DNA of 44,435 nt from Stagonosporopsis chrysanthemi (GCA_022560025.1 JAFISE010000193.1:1-44435); one strand, 5' to 3'; positions 10,216 through 20,735 are shown, numbered from the stretch's first letter. The notes: generated by a model not told the origin, from the letters alone. Numbers and translations are program-made.

Positions 10216-10541
10216 GGGCATTTGATGGCTACCTTACATACAGCTTTACAGTTCCAAGATTATTAGAGAGACACTACTGTCAAAGCGACCTTTTGTGATC
10301 TCGACACGGGGTGCATGACCCTTGATGTTACCGTTTTATGCCTACAAGTGGAGGTGCGCTGTTGACCACCCTTGGGGCTGTCTGTATGTCATCTTGAGCA
10401 ATTGAGCGGGATTATGAGAGCAACTCTAAGACAAGATCAAGGCACTTATAGAACTCACTTACCTTCGATATGTCTATGGTTCGTTCACCTGTACACGTGT
10501 AGCTGGCAATATGCTGTTCCTGAAGGGCAAAGGCTCTCAAT
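10216..10541. other. Spacer upstream of the tandem paralogue pair
   Basis: No gene is seen. It should contain the promoter of the next gene, but I recognise no clear element. Confidence 0.45.
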
Positions 10542-11990
10542 ATGCACGACGCAGTAGCTAGAAATCTCTACACAAATACGCGTTCGAGAGGCTACATTAT
10601 TTCTGATACAAGAGGGGAGGCTACGCTGCGGCTTGCCGCCGTCGAGAGTGCTTCGCGTCCAAGGGTCGCTTACACGGACCCACATTCCGTTCCGCACTTG
10701 AGCCTCAAGCGTCATCTCAAGCCTCGACAGATACCCATGCAGGTCATCAAAGGTCGCGTCATGCCCCGGCCGTGCCAGAAGCGGCGTGCGCGCGTCGCCG
10801 CACAGCGCGGCGCAATCGCAAAACCAGCGCCTCCACCGCCGATACCGAAGTCTAAAGCGCCGGCGCGAGGCAAGCCACAACGAGGCCGCGGTCGAGGCCG
10901 CGGAGGGCGAGGGGGCAACTTTGGAGGCCGTCCTACGCGAGGCCAGAGCAGCAACGATGGCGCGCAAGAGTTCAGGTCGTTTGTCGAGGCGCAAAGAAGC
11001 GGGAACCAGTTCGGTGCGCTGAACGGCAAGACTCGAGCGAGCGGTGGCAGTTCGTTCGACCCTATTGCGCTGGACGACTCGGACGACTCGGATCTTGAAG
11101 AGGGCGAGCTTACCGACGATAGCTCAAGCCTGGACGACTCGATGAGCGATTTTGATACCGACGATAGCGCGGACATGATGATCAATCTGGGAGAGGTTAG
11201 ATTGCAGAAAGGGAGGCCAAAGAGGGCTGAGGTCATGTTCACTGCGCTGGAAGCAGTCTCGATCTATCACACTATGCACCAAGCTGGCTTCCCTCTGGCG
11301 GCAAGGAAGATGGGCAGATTTGATGCGAGTGGAGATCTTGTGGAGGTGGAAATCGACGCCATCTACAGCAAAGGTCCAAGTCACAGCTTTTCGCACAACA
11401 CGCACATCAAGTTCGGCGAGGCGAATGGGCATGATATGTCTGGCAACGCTAGCTCTCACGCGACCAGATCATCTACATACGTTGCCGATTTCCCAAGAGG
11501 ACAGCGGCCGGCGACGAACAACCCTGCAAATGCCGCACCACGACTCCCAGACCACGACTTTGTAAAGGACTACGTATTCGATTGGGGAAATTACAGGAAC
11601 AGCCATATCTCAGACGTGCCGGAGAGCTATCTGCGCACCGTTGGCGGACAGTCGTTTGTGTTCGACGGCAGACACCCTGGTCTGAAGGAGGCTTTCGAGC
11701 ACCACCGCCCTGAGCTGCGACAAGCAGAAACAAGTGGGCAGCCACCAGCACAGGCGCCAGTACAAGCTCCAAGGCGAACACGACGGAGTACGTCAGCCTT
11801 CCAGAAGTACAGATTCCCGAAAGGCGCTTTTAAGGGCAAGCGCCTCGACGAGGTTGATGAGAACTATATCAAGACACTCGAGGGCATGCCTACTGTCGTA
11901 CATTCCTGGCCTGGTCTGAAAGAGGCACTGATGGACTTCAACGAAAAGACTGGCCGTCAAGGGAAGGTGTATCCTGAGTCCTCCGAGTAA
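10542..11990 (+). CDS. Disordered basic protein with two ExoX-C/DUF3820-like repeats (paralogue 1)
   Basis: The open frame encodes 482 residues without introns. The first 65 residues look like translated leader, and the true start may be the ATG at 10737 or 10761. The N-terminal third is rich in Arg, Gly and Pro (RGRGRGRGG-type, RNA-binding-like), then a Ser/Asp acidic stretch (DDSDDSDLEEGELTDD). A short folded-looking block starts at MFTALEAVSIYHT (about residue 232). At the C-terminus are two 45-50-residue repeats starting at residues 344 (YVFDWGNYRNSHISDVPESY) and 423 (YRFPKGAFKGKRLDEVDENY), each ending in an L-K-E-A helix. The motif resembles the 'FGKYKGKxLxDVPxDYLxWL' motif of DUF3820 and ExoX C-terminal domains (resemblance by eye). 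The adjacent gene has the same plan. A nuclear, nucleic-acid-related role is an inference. Confidence 0.75.
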   Translation: MHDAVARNLYTNTRSRGYIISDTRGEATLRLAAVESASRPRVAYTDPHSVPHLSLKRHLKPRQIPMQVIKGRVMPRPCQKRRARVAAQRGAIAKPAPPPPIPKSKAPARGKPQRGRGRGRGGRGGNFGGRPTRGQSSNDGAQEFRSFVEAQRSGNQFGALNGKTRASGGSSFDPIALDDSDDSDLEEGELTDDSSSLDDSMSDFDTDDSADMMINLGEVRLQKGRPKRAEVMFTALEAVSIYHTMHQAGFPLAARKMGRFDASGDLVEVEIDAIYSKGPSHSFSHNTHIKFGEANGHDMSGNASSHATRSSTYVADFPRGQRPATNNPANAAPRLPDHDFVKDYVFDWGNYRNSHISDVPESYLRTVGGQSFVFDGRHPGLKEAFEHHRPELRQAETSGQPPAQAPVQAPRRTRRSTSAFQKYRFPKGAFKGKRLDEVDENYIKTLEGMPTVVHSWPGLKEALMDFNEKTGRQGKVYPESSE

Positions 11991-12155
11991 TCACCGGCTG
12001 CACGTGGGGTCGCAACTGCCTTGGACTTTTTGGCGTCGCGGTCCAAGCGCCAATCCCCAAAAGTTCCCAAAACACAGCGTCATCTTTCCACAGCTTAGCA
12101 ACGCTACATTCGCTCATTCACACTCGCTGCCGCACAAGCTGCTGTCGCAATAACA

Positions 12156-13619
12156 ATGGTCGCCACGCGCCGACAGTCGAAAGACTTCGAGCCTATTGAG
12201 TTACCACGTTCAACACGCCAGAAACGAAAACTGAGCAACGATGCGACACCCTCGACGAGCACTGCGCAGCTGCCAAACCAGCCTTCGTCTAAGCGCCGAA
12301 AGAAGGTGAAGAGCACTGCAAAAGTCGACACCCACTCCGTGCCTGCACGCTCTAAAGCTACCGTACCCTCAAAAGCATCGTCCTCGAAGAAGGCGAAGCA
12401 GTCTGAGCCAGTGAAGGCAACAACGGACAAGACACATGCGCAAATACTTCGAGGAAAGGTCACCGGGCAACCTAAGACAGACGCCAATCGCATGCGAAAG
12501 CCTACAGAGGTGGACTTGATCAAGGACAGCGATTCGAGCGACAACGAAACAGCATACCGACAGCGACCCGTAGTCTTACGAGACACCGATGACGAAGATG
12601 CCGACTCACGATACGCATTGGGTTCGAAGCAGAAGGGCAAAGCGAAAAAGCCTGTAGCACCAATTGCGCGGCGAACGGCTGAGCTCAACTTCGAGGAAGA
12701 TGGCCTGGAAGAGGTCGACAAGGCGAAGGTCGCGGTTGCTGATGCAAGTGACAGAGCATCCCGGCAGAGCAAAACGATCGCACATCCGCCATCGAAATCT
12801 GTCAAGGCGTCCATGGTCAACAGAATTGGTCCAGGTGTGATACCTCAACTCAGTGAGCGGGGCAAGAGCAGGGCGGTACAAAACAGAGTCGTACCTCCGC
12901 CAGGCGTTTCTTCAAGGGTTGTCATGTTCACAGTCGTCGAGGCTGTCGCCGCTCTATCACTGTATAAGGACGGCACAATGTCCGTGCCAGCAGAAGTCGA
13001 TCCTCTATCACGCCAGCCCTACGAACCACTCCAAACAGGAGATTTCCTCTCCTACCCTGTCAAGGGAACCTACCACTTAGGAGCTCTCGGCCGTTATGGC
13101 TCCAATGACACATGCTCCCTTCCGTTTTCCCTGACAGTCCCTCTCTCCGAGCACTCCATCATCCAGAATTCTCGCGACACCTCGATAGTCGAGCCCTCGC
13201 GCCAGGGCCTTGGCTTCGCATCTGCCCTCACATCCAATTCGCGAGCACCCCTCGTCCGACGTCCAAATAACTACTGTTTCACCTTTGGCAAATTCCGCGG
13301 TCGCCGTATGGACACTGTACCCATAACGTACCTGCGCTCGATCTTCGATTCGAATGAATACCATGCCGATCCGAAGCTGCAGCAAGCCTTTACGGACTTG
13401 TACCCGAAGGGCCTATACGAGTCTGAAGCAGAGAGCTACACTTTCGAGAAGGGCGGATTCAAGGGCAAGAGGCTCGACGAAGTGCCGAAGGCTTATGTCT
13501 GGGGGTTGGTTAGGAAGATGGATACGGGCGAGTCGGTGGGCGGCAAGAAGGGAAGGGGGAGGCTAGAGAGGGCGCTGGATGTGTGGGAGAAGAGACAACT
13601 GGATCTCACGCTGGACTGA
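12156..13619 (+). CDS. Disordered basic protein with two ExoX-C/DUF3820-like repeats (paralogue 2)
   Basis: An intronless gene of 487 residues with start context CAACAATGG, 165 bp after the stop of its paralogue. The order of parts is the same: a Lys/Arg/Ser-rich disordered half with nuclear-localisation-like clusters (RQKRKLS, SSKRRKKVK) and an acidic Ser stretch (DSDSSDNE), a block starting RVVMFTVVEAVAALSLY (about residue 254), then two repeats at residues 373 (YCFTFGKFRGRRMDTVPITY) and 428 (YTFEKGGFKGKRLDEVPKAY). The second repeat is nearly identical in its core to the second repeat of paralogue 1 (GxFKGKRLDEV), which supports tandem duplication. The sequence outside the repeats is strongly diverged, so the duplication is old. 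No enzymatic motif is seen; the function is unknown, with chromatin or RNA binding as an inference. Confidence 0.82.
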   Translation: MVATRRQSKDFEPIELPRSTRQKRKLSNDATPSTSTAQLPNQPSSKRRKKVKSTAKVDTHSVPARSKATVPSKASSSKKAKQSEPVKATTDKTHAQILRGKVTGQPKTDANRMRKPTEVDLIKDSDSSDNETAYRQRPVVLRDTDDEDADSRYALGSKQKGKAKKPVAPIARRTAELNFEEDGLEEVDKAKVAVADASDRASRQSKTIAHPPSKSVKASMVNRIGPGVIPQLSERGKSRAVQNRVVPPPGVSSRVVMFTVVEAVAALSLYKDGTMSVPAEVDPLSRQPYEPLQTGDFLSYPVKGTYHLGALGRYGSNDTCSLPFSLTVPLSEHSIIQNSRDTSIVEPSRQGLGFASALTSNSRAPLVRRPNNYCFTFGKFRGRRMDTVPITYLRSIFDSNEYHADPKLQQAFTDLYPKGLYESEAESYTFEKGGFKGKRLDEVPKAYVWGLVRKMDTGESVGGKKGRGRLERALDVWEKRQLDLTLD

Positions 13620-13871
13620 TGCATTCCAGGCGCTTCTGAGGTGGGTGCAGTGCATAACATAAGTCTGCATCTATTCTGAGATCATGTTTACTAGCGGGCG
13701 TTTGATCACGGCTGATCACGGTCCTGCAAGCGAAAGTGCTTCGCCGCAGGCTGGTGGGATAGCGTGACTTGGACTTTCTGTCCATGTTTCTGAATATCAA
13801 TCATCATATTGCTCGGTCTCCCCCTTTCCATTCGCTCACTCAACACCATCACACTTCCCCTCAACCCCCCC

Positions 13872-16431
13872 TCACCCAAACATCCAATGCGGCTTCCTCC
13901 ATACCAGCCCTGTCGTCCGCCACCCCTCATCAAACTCAATCCCCTCATCCATCATAATCCGCACTTGCGCCCTCTGCCGCAGCACTAGCAATCGCTGCCG
14001 CTGCCGCTGCCTCACCATCTCCTGCCACTGTATGTCCCAGTCAGGTTCGCTGCTACCACATGCACTTGAGGAATCTGGACGTCCTTGCCTCTTTCGCCTC
14101 GTTTGCGGCTTCGTCCATGACGTCCGTGTCGGCCGAGTCTGGGGCCGTCTTGGAGGGCGGCAACGATGCGGTACTCGCGGCGGGGTCTGCGGGGTGCGGT
14201 TGGGCGTGGTCGGGCGGGTTGCGGAGGTCGGTAGTAGGTTCCTGGGTTGATTAGAATTGTGGCGGGTGGAGGGTGGGGGTGTGAGGGTAGGGATGTGAGA
14301 TTTGGGGGGTTCGGAGGGGACGAGTAGGGAAAGGACTTGCTTCAGCGTAGTCATCCGCGTTCCAGTCTATACCCACAAACAGCCAGCTGTGCGCTAGGAA
14401 CCACAAGCGCTGATCTGCGGGCGTGAGGGCGATGCTGTCGCAGATTCCGCCGAAGGGGACCTGGCCTGGCGCATCGCTGACGGGGAATCCTTCGCATGGC
14501 CGCTTGCGCACCATTTCTTGGACTCGTCCTGCGCTGTATGGGTCTGTGTTGGCTTCAATCCAAGATATGCGACCCTGCATCCAGGACTTCATACTGTAGG
14601 GCAGCCACGGAATGAGGGTGAGGTTGTGCAGCTTCAGCAGGAGGTGGAAGGCGCTGGCGGGGTCGAGGACACCAGGTACGAAGAGGGGGATCTTGGCTGT
14701 GTAGTTTCTGGGAAGGTCTTTGCTGGATGCGTAGGAAGACTGGGTGGACGTTGAATGAGGGCTTGATGCAGCGGACGGGCTTGAGACGTTGGAGCTAGAT
14801 CCTTCTGAGACCTGTTTTGTGAGTTCTGATGAGCCAGATGCTACAGATCCCTCGCCGTGATTGGGTGATCGCGTCCGTGTAGGCAGTGTGAACTCGGTCG
14901 ACTCCACGAATTGAGTGAGATAGTCGGAGTATGAGAGTAACTGTGGGATAGTCGCACACATCTCTTCCGCAAGCAGGATCACTACTGATTCGGAGGCTGA
15001 CCTCTGCAGGCGTAGATTTGTGTTCTCGCTTTCCACGCCTGAAGAAAGGAGCATGGAGCATTGCTGGTGGATCAGCTGATGGAGATGCACGCGGCAAGAA
15101 CGTATGTTATTCCATAGATGTCCTGCGAACTGTTGAGGGTAAACTTGTCCTCATCAGCAAATGCACAGTGCACATCATACAAACAACTCACCGTGGAACG
15201 TCCAGTTGTACACCAGTTGCTGTACATCTGGTGCATGTAACGTCGGCATCCGGCACTTTTCGAACATCGTGTGGCTCGGCATGTCGTCAATGGAGGCTTT
15301 CAGCTCAGCATCAAGCTCCAAGGCCTTCTGCAGGATAGAATGTGGATCTCGATACCGTCCTTCTTTGAGACCATCCCTCAAATCGACCACCCGCGACAGG
15401 ATGTCCACTAGAATCGCATGGACTGAGTGTGGGTTGATCTTGTGGGGAACATAGGGCCTGAGTTGCCAGTAGCGGGATGGCAAGGGTACGTGCTGAATCC
15501 AGCAATTCATGACAACACTCTGGATCAACGTGCTCAGTAACGACTTAAAGACGTCACTTGGTGCTTGCTGTTGCAGACTGAGGTACGCGACCGACATAGC
15601 ACCGTCAAGGTGTTTGCTGACATTATCCATGCCCGATTCTGGCGACACCAACATAGTCTCGAACATTGCAGCCATCAATATTGACATGAGCGTAGTATCG
15701 CTGATGGCAACTTGGGGACTAGACAATGCAGTATTGATGTCTCGAATTGCAGCGACATACGTTCTAGTCGATTGCTCGATGAGATCAGGTCGACGAGCAA
15801 CTCTGGCATAGCCAGCCAAGCCGCTGGCTACGATGGCTCTTTTCAGAGAAGACGTAGCGAATCCTGACCTCGCGTAGAATTCTGGGAAGTAATGCAGCTG
15901 TGAGACGGCAGGGTCAGTACCGACGTAGTTCGTCATAAAAAAGTGGACACCCAGGTCGTCCCATGGCTGATACACGACAATGTTGGTCAGATCAACAGGC
16001 TGCGAGTTTTGCAGGGCGCCCTCATGTCCTTGGGTGGTTGACGCTGGGCTCGTCTTTGGAGCATGGCCCCTGATTTTTCTGACGACCTTCGCGCTCTCAT
16101 CATGAAACATGAGATCGACTGCATTGCGATACCCTGGGCAAACGCGCCCAGCCTTGACGCATTGTCCACAGGGCGTGGCTTGGTCACACTTCAACGAAAG
16201 ATTAGCCTTGTCTTGCCGTATGCAACGATGTCAGTCGAGCTGACGGCATCGGACTTCCTTTACATACCCGGCTCCTGCGTTTTCTACATTCTCCACACGC
16301 TTGGAGAGAAGTCAATCATTATTGCAACAGCCTCTGTGGGGCCCACGCACCTGTTGATGGCTTGCCTGTGGTGGGGTGTCAGCTAACTCGTGGTGCGTCA
16401 GCCCTACCGCTCACTCACCTCGGTACACCAT
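13872..16431 (-). CDS. Zn2Cys6 transcription factor with micro-exon start
   Basis: The N-terminus is split over tiny exons: 16431-16419 (13 nt), 16365-16351 (15 nt), 16299-16268 (32 nt), then 16188-15192 and from 15122 on. The introns (53, 51, 79 and 69 nt) have GT..AG ends and CTGAC- or CTGAT-like branch points. Spliced, it starts MVYRGKPSTACGECRKRRSR and continues into CDQATPCGQCVKAGRVC, a perfect CX2CX6CX5CX2CX6C binuclear zinc cluster. A fungal_trans_2/DUF3468-like regulatory region follows (for example WNNIRSCRVHLHQLI after the fourth intron). The C-terminus is uncertain. The main frame stops at 14251-14253, but coding character resumes beyond it in the same frame (ADTDVMDEAANEAKEARTS) and then in another (EPDWDIQWQEMV...HWMFG, stop at 13872). 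An intron from GTGGGT (14376) to CCCAG (14242) would bypass the stop; the later shift is unexplained. Targets are unknown. Confidence 0.8.
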
Positions 16432-16853
16432 CGTCTGTAAGCCCGGCCCTGCCCTGCATCGAGGCGCTCGGATCACGACAGCATGCGGCGCAAAAGCTAA
16501 TCCTGGATTGATTCTCCCTGGGCGTGTTTGGGCCCCTTGGTGCAGAAAGTGGAATAGATAGGTGCCTATAGTTGCACTGTTGCAGAAGAATGAGTCTCAG
16601 AGCCACCAAGGTGGGCTCCGCCCCGGCGGCTTGGCCGCACAGCCCTCTTGCAGCGTGTCCTGCAGCGTTCATCGTCAACGTCAGTATGCCCAATATAACC
16701 GTGCAATCACGCCACAAGTAGCGGGCTACGGATCAAGCGCCCGTGAATCCGAGCGTCCAGTCATAGCGAGCAAATTTGTCGATGGCGGAAGCCTAATGGC
16801 GTAATTCGATTCGAAGAAGAGATTTGCTCTACAGCAGCCTAGCGATTTGAAGT
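16432..16853. other. Promoter region of the Zn2Cys6 factor and 3' region of the MARVEL gene
   Basis: No coding signal is seen. The stretch separates two minus-strand genes and should hold the regulator's promoter. Confidence 0.5.
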
Positions 16854-17561
16854 CTATGTCCTAATAGTTCCCATTTCCATCTCTCCCATTGTCTGCATCA
16901 CCTTCTGTTTGTCTTTCCTCTGGCGCCTGCTGTTGATCTTCCCCTTGATTGATGCCTTCATGCCGGAGCAAAACATCGTGGATGAGAACAGCGCACTGCC
17001 AAACCATAGCAGCGCATTAATAAGATCACACCAGACCGCTCGCTTCATGCGGCCCGTATTCACTCCGCCATACGCTGGCATCATGTCGTTGCCTCCGATG
17101 TAGACCCCGTAGAACACCGCGAAAAGGGCAAACCAGAACACCGTCAAGATCCAGTCGACTGTCCATGAAAAGCGATAGTATCGTACAGTCACGCCGTTGA
17201 TGATCAGAACAACAAGTGTGGCACCAAGGGCAACCTGCGAGAATACAAAAGCTCCCGATGCCCCTCCTCGTCCATTGCCGTGCGACAGCTCGATACCATA
17301 ACTAATGCCCGAGGCCAATGCGAAGATGAGCTGGAGTATCCGCACGCTCAGGCGGAACAGAGACACTATAGGTTTGTCGACTTTGCTATTGACGGCGGAC
17401 TTGAATGAACTCGGGTTGATGAAATGCGTTCTGAAGTACGGCGGCGGAGGCATAGGCGGCGGCGGCGGCCCGGCAGGTGTAGCATTGTTGGCTGGCGACG
17501 ATGAAGAAGCCCTTTCAATGGGAGGCACAGCTGGCGTTTCGGCGTATTTAGGTACGTCCAT
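16854..17561 (-). CDS. MARVEL-domain-like four-helix membrane protein
   Basis: A single-exon frame of 235 residues. A Pro-rich cytosolic N-terminus (PPPPPMPPPP at about residues 33-42) precedes four hydrophobic segments at roughly residues 68-92, 105-127, 136-158 and 185-203. A basic tail (KGKINSRRQRKDKQK) follows. The spacing, the YxFSWTVDWIL-type third segment and the 'W-C-D-L-I-N-A-L-L-W-F' loop into the last helix are typical of fungal MARVEL-like proteins, a group that includes Nce102-type plasma-membrane domain proteins. A role in membrane organisation or vesicle traffic is known for the family, not shown here. Its promoter faces that of the UPC2-like regulator, 541 bp away. Confidence 0.75.
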   Translation of the reverse strand: MDVPKYAETPAVPPIERASSSSPANNATPAGPPPPPMPPPPYFRTHFINPSSFKSAVNSKVDKPIVSLFRLSVRILQLIFALASGISYGIELSHGNGRGGASGAFVFSQVALGATLVVLIINGVTVRYYRFSWTVDWILTVFWFALFAVFYGVYIGGNDMMPAYGGVNTGRMKRAVWCDLINALLWFGSALFSSTMFCSGMKASIKGKINSRRQRKDKQKVMQTMGEMEMGTIRT

Positions 17562-18102
17562 TCTTGCTTTTCAATATGGTGACGGAATTGGGAAGTACGG
17601 CTGTTGGTGTGCTCTGAAGAATGTTTCAAATGCAATCGGGGCAGGATCTCAGGAGTTATATTCACAACAGGAGACACTGACGCAGATTCCAAGCCTATGA
17701 AAGAAATGAAAATAGTCGTTAGCGGTCTCAACCAGTGCAACCTTACCTCACCGTCGCCGAAATTTACTCGAAGCCAACTTCGTATCAAAAGAGAAAACGA
17801 GCCCGCGCGTATTCGCGAGTCATGCAACGCACGAACGCTTTTCGATCACCATTTTTCCATCGCTCGTTATCAACGTCTCCGCATGAACCATCGTTGTTCG
17901 CCTGATTCGGCCTGCGTAATGTCGAGGTATCTTCGTCCATTCAGGCAGTGCTTGCGAGGCTTCGAAAGGTTGTAGTTGAGGCGCGAAGGTGTGAACCTGG
18001 CCATAGCGCTTAATAGGGGATACATAGCCGCGTTGTCGTGTTCACGCTCTTTCCTCGGTTCAAATACGCACGCCATGCCCAGCACTCCATGCCCAGCACA
18101 TC
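17562..18102. promoter_or_regulatory. Divergent intergenic region (MARVEL protein / UPC2-like factor)
   Basis: 541 bp lie between two divergent start codons, so it probably contains both promoters. I could not pick out a definite TATA box or operator. No gene is seen inside. Confidence 0.45.
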
Positions 18103-19475
18103 ATGCAGCGTACCAAATCATCTTCAGCCATGCAAGAAGACTCGCCCTTGTCTATGACACAGTCCAACACAGCTTCACCTTCCGCGAACGAGCAAGATGG
18201 GCCTAACAACAGGAAGATTACACGACGATCGCATCGAAAATCTCGCGCTGGTTGCAAGAACTGCAAAACACGCCGCATCAAGGTAGGACGAGCTTCATAT
18301 CTTTTACAACCAAGAACTACGAGAACCCATGATCATGGCGACATTAGCGGTAGTGTAAGCTTTACAAAGCACGTGCAGAATGCTATCGGATGAGATTTCT
18401 GCAGCCTCGTCGGCCATCAGAAAAGTAAGCTGTCGATCATTGCTAACAATCCCAGTGTGACGAGATAAAACCAGAATGTAGAAACTGCAAGCGCCGGCAG
18501 GTTCTCTGTGATTTTCTCGCACCCCTGACGAGCTCACCATCACAAGCTAGTGGTAGCATCGTAGGCCCGTCCGAAAGGTTGCCAATATCCGAGATCGAGC
18601 TCACCTACACCTTCTCAACTTCGACGTGTTTCTCAATCTCGCCCTGGATGACTTCAGGTATCACTTGGCAAACTCAGATGGCAGACATTGGCTTTGAGAA
18701 TTCCTATGTCCTGCATTTAATGTTCGCACTTGCAGCACTGCACTTAGCACATGTCCGACCCAATCGACGAGAAGAATACGTTGCTACAGCAGACCATCAC
18801 TACGAACACGCTCTTACGCTGGTCACACCGGCTATCGCGAGTCTCAGCTCGGCCAACTGCGATGCCGTGCTTATTGCTGTACAAATGATCTGCTTTATCG
18901 CCTGGGGTCGCGGTCCGCAACCTGGCGAGTATCTTGCTTTTGGACGAGAAAAGAAGTCGGACTGGCTTATGATGTTCCGTGGCATCAGAACAACACTCAC
19001 CACGATTAAACAACCTGAATTCACCAAGACTCATGCTCCGGCAACCCGAAACAGATCCAGACCGCTGCCCGCTCAGGAAATACCTGAGGAGTATGAAAAG
19101 CAACTTGACGAATTACGAGAGCATGTGGATTTCGTTACTAAGCAGAGTTCGAATCATGAGGACGACCTTTCTTCAGTGGACATCCTTCGAGAGATGTATG
19201 ACAATCGATACAAAGGTATCGATGGGGAGTACCATGTCTCTTTCGGGTGGCTTTTCAAGATGTCAGACGACTTTCTCGAGCGCCTACAGCAGCGAGATCC
19301 AATACCTATGATCATCTACGCGCATTTCGTGGTTTTGATCCGCGTTCTGGAACAATTCTGGTACATGCAAGGATGGACACACCACGTTATGGGTGGCATT
19401 TGGGATCTATTACCTAGAGAACACAGACCCTGGCTGGATTGGCCTATTAAAAGAATTGGCTGGATTAAGCCCTGA
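18103..19475 (+). CDS. Zn2Cys6 transcription factor, sterol-uptake-control (UPC2)-like
   Basis: Exon 1 (18103-18282) ends ...CKNCKTRRIK. A 173-nt intron (18283-18455, branch point GCTAAC) splits the zinc cluster at a position often used in this family. Exon 2 (18456-19475) continues CDEIKPECRNCKRRQVLC, giving a CX2CX6CX6CX2CX6C cluster at about residues 51-78 of a 399-residue protein. The rest fits the UPC2-like fungal_trans_2 region: TYTFSTSTCFSIS, then a W-Q-x-x-M...SYVLHLMFALAALHLAH core, and the characteristic end HRPWLDWPIKRIGWIKP. Family members sense sterols or control secondary metabolism; the ligand here is unknown. An alternative start is the ATG at 18130. No frame damage is seen. 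The adjacent UbiA or HDO genes are too far away to assume regulation. Confidence 0.85.
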
Positions 19476-20019
19476 AGGAGCATTGTTCGTTGGTTCAAAC
19501 GGATGAAGCATAACTTCGCCGCTCTATGAGCTGGAAAGCATTTCTCGAACGAGCGATAGGTCATTGTATACCAGGACCCCATGAGTAGCCTGCAGCATCG
19601 CCGAGTTGTCCAGCGTAGTCAAGCCTTCTACCCGACCAGTGGAGACTTCATGAGGCTTTCCCACAAACATCAGTGTGATTGCATTTTTGTCAGTGTTCCT
19701 GACATATCTCCGTGCCCCGCGCAGTGTCGCGCCGACCGGACAGGTTTTCGTCTCTCTCCACTTGCCCGGTCCATGAACGCACGAATGTTTCTCAAACAGC
19801 AGAGATGGTATAATTACAAATGGCTTCCTTTGTAGCCGACTTGCCAGTACATCATGGTACTCTGACAGCCACCAACGCTACTGGAGTGTCTGCGGGTTAC
19901 GTACAAAGGAAGCGCAACTTACGGCAATGCGAGTGTGTTAGACACTGGATAATTCCCTCTTGGAATTATCCTCTCTTCAGAAAATTGGAACATGGTACAA
20001 AAGACCCCTTGACACTCCA
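19476..20019. other. Spacer upstream of the peroxiredoxin pseudogene
   Basis: No gene is recognised. Short frames here do not continue into the peroxiredoxin frame in any convincing way. Confidence 0.5.
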
Positions 20020-20618
20020 ATGGCACCCTTACAACCAGGCGATAAGTTACCCTCAGGCGTCATCTTCGAGTATGTCAAGATAGAGAGCGACAATCCCAAG
20101 TCAGCTGGAATGCCCATTTACTACGACGTTCCGAAAGAGTGGGCAAATAAGAAAGAGGTTCTCTTAAGTGTACCTGGAGCGTTTATGTCAGTATGCCAGG
20201 GCGCGTATATCCTCCTATCATTGAAGAGATCGACGAAGTCAAGAGCAGAGCTGATTTGGTAGCCATCGTTGGGTACATTGGAACCTTGTCATTGGAGTAC
20301 CAGAGTTTACGTGAGTGTTCAGCTACAACAACGGCTGGGTGATGTGCGCATGGGGAAAGACCAACGGGATCTCAAATGACAACATTGTAAGTTAAGCTCT
20401 AAATACTGACAAGGTGGCGTTATTGACTTTTGCAGCTGTTCTTGAGCGACTCAAAGGCCCAATTCTCAAAGAACCATGGCTGGGAAGCTGGTGTCGGCGA
20501 CCGCAACGGACGATACGCAATGATCATCGACAACGGCAAGGTCACTTACGCCGATTACGAGAACGACTCCACACAAGTCACGGTGTCTGGTGTCGGTGCT
20601 GTCTTCAAAAGCTTGTAG
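20020..20618 (+). pseudogene. Prx5/PMP20-type peroxiredoxin, frameshifted and missing the active-site Thr
   Basis: Peroxiredoxins of this type reduce peroxides through a Cys in a P-x-x-x-T-x-x-C motif. This copy starts MAPLQPGDKLPSGVIFEYVK at 20020 and aligns along the whole family. It reads PGAFMSVC in place of PGAFTPTC, so the Thr is a Met (ACG to ATG would do it) while the Cys is kept. Just after it, near 20200, one base is missing, and coding continues in the next frame (VYPPIIEEIDEVKSRADLVA). Two normal introns follow (20273-20322 and 20387-20435), joining YNNGWVMCAWGKTNGISNDN to LFLSDSKAQFSKN and the usual end KVTYADYEN...VFKSL. The full-length protein would have been about 165-170 residues. 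It is probably non-functional unless the frameshift is a sequence error; the Thr loss would still impair it. Confidence 0.85.
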
Positions 20619-20735
20619 ATCAAGATAAAATGCTGAAGGCAAGAAAGCTACTAAATCGAAAATCTGTTGAGCATTTGCCGAATCAACTCAATCCTATGCA
20701 CCATCGCTATTCAAGCAAACGCAAAGAAATTGTTT

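Noticed and set aside
10485..11242. Minus-strand open frames over the first tandem paralogue
   Set aside because: They mirror the Arg/Gly/Ser-rich low-complexity coding region of the plus-strand gene.
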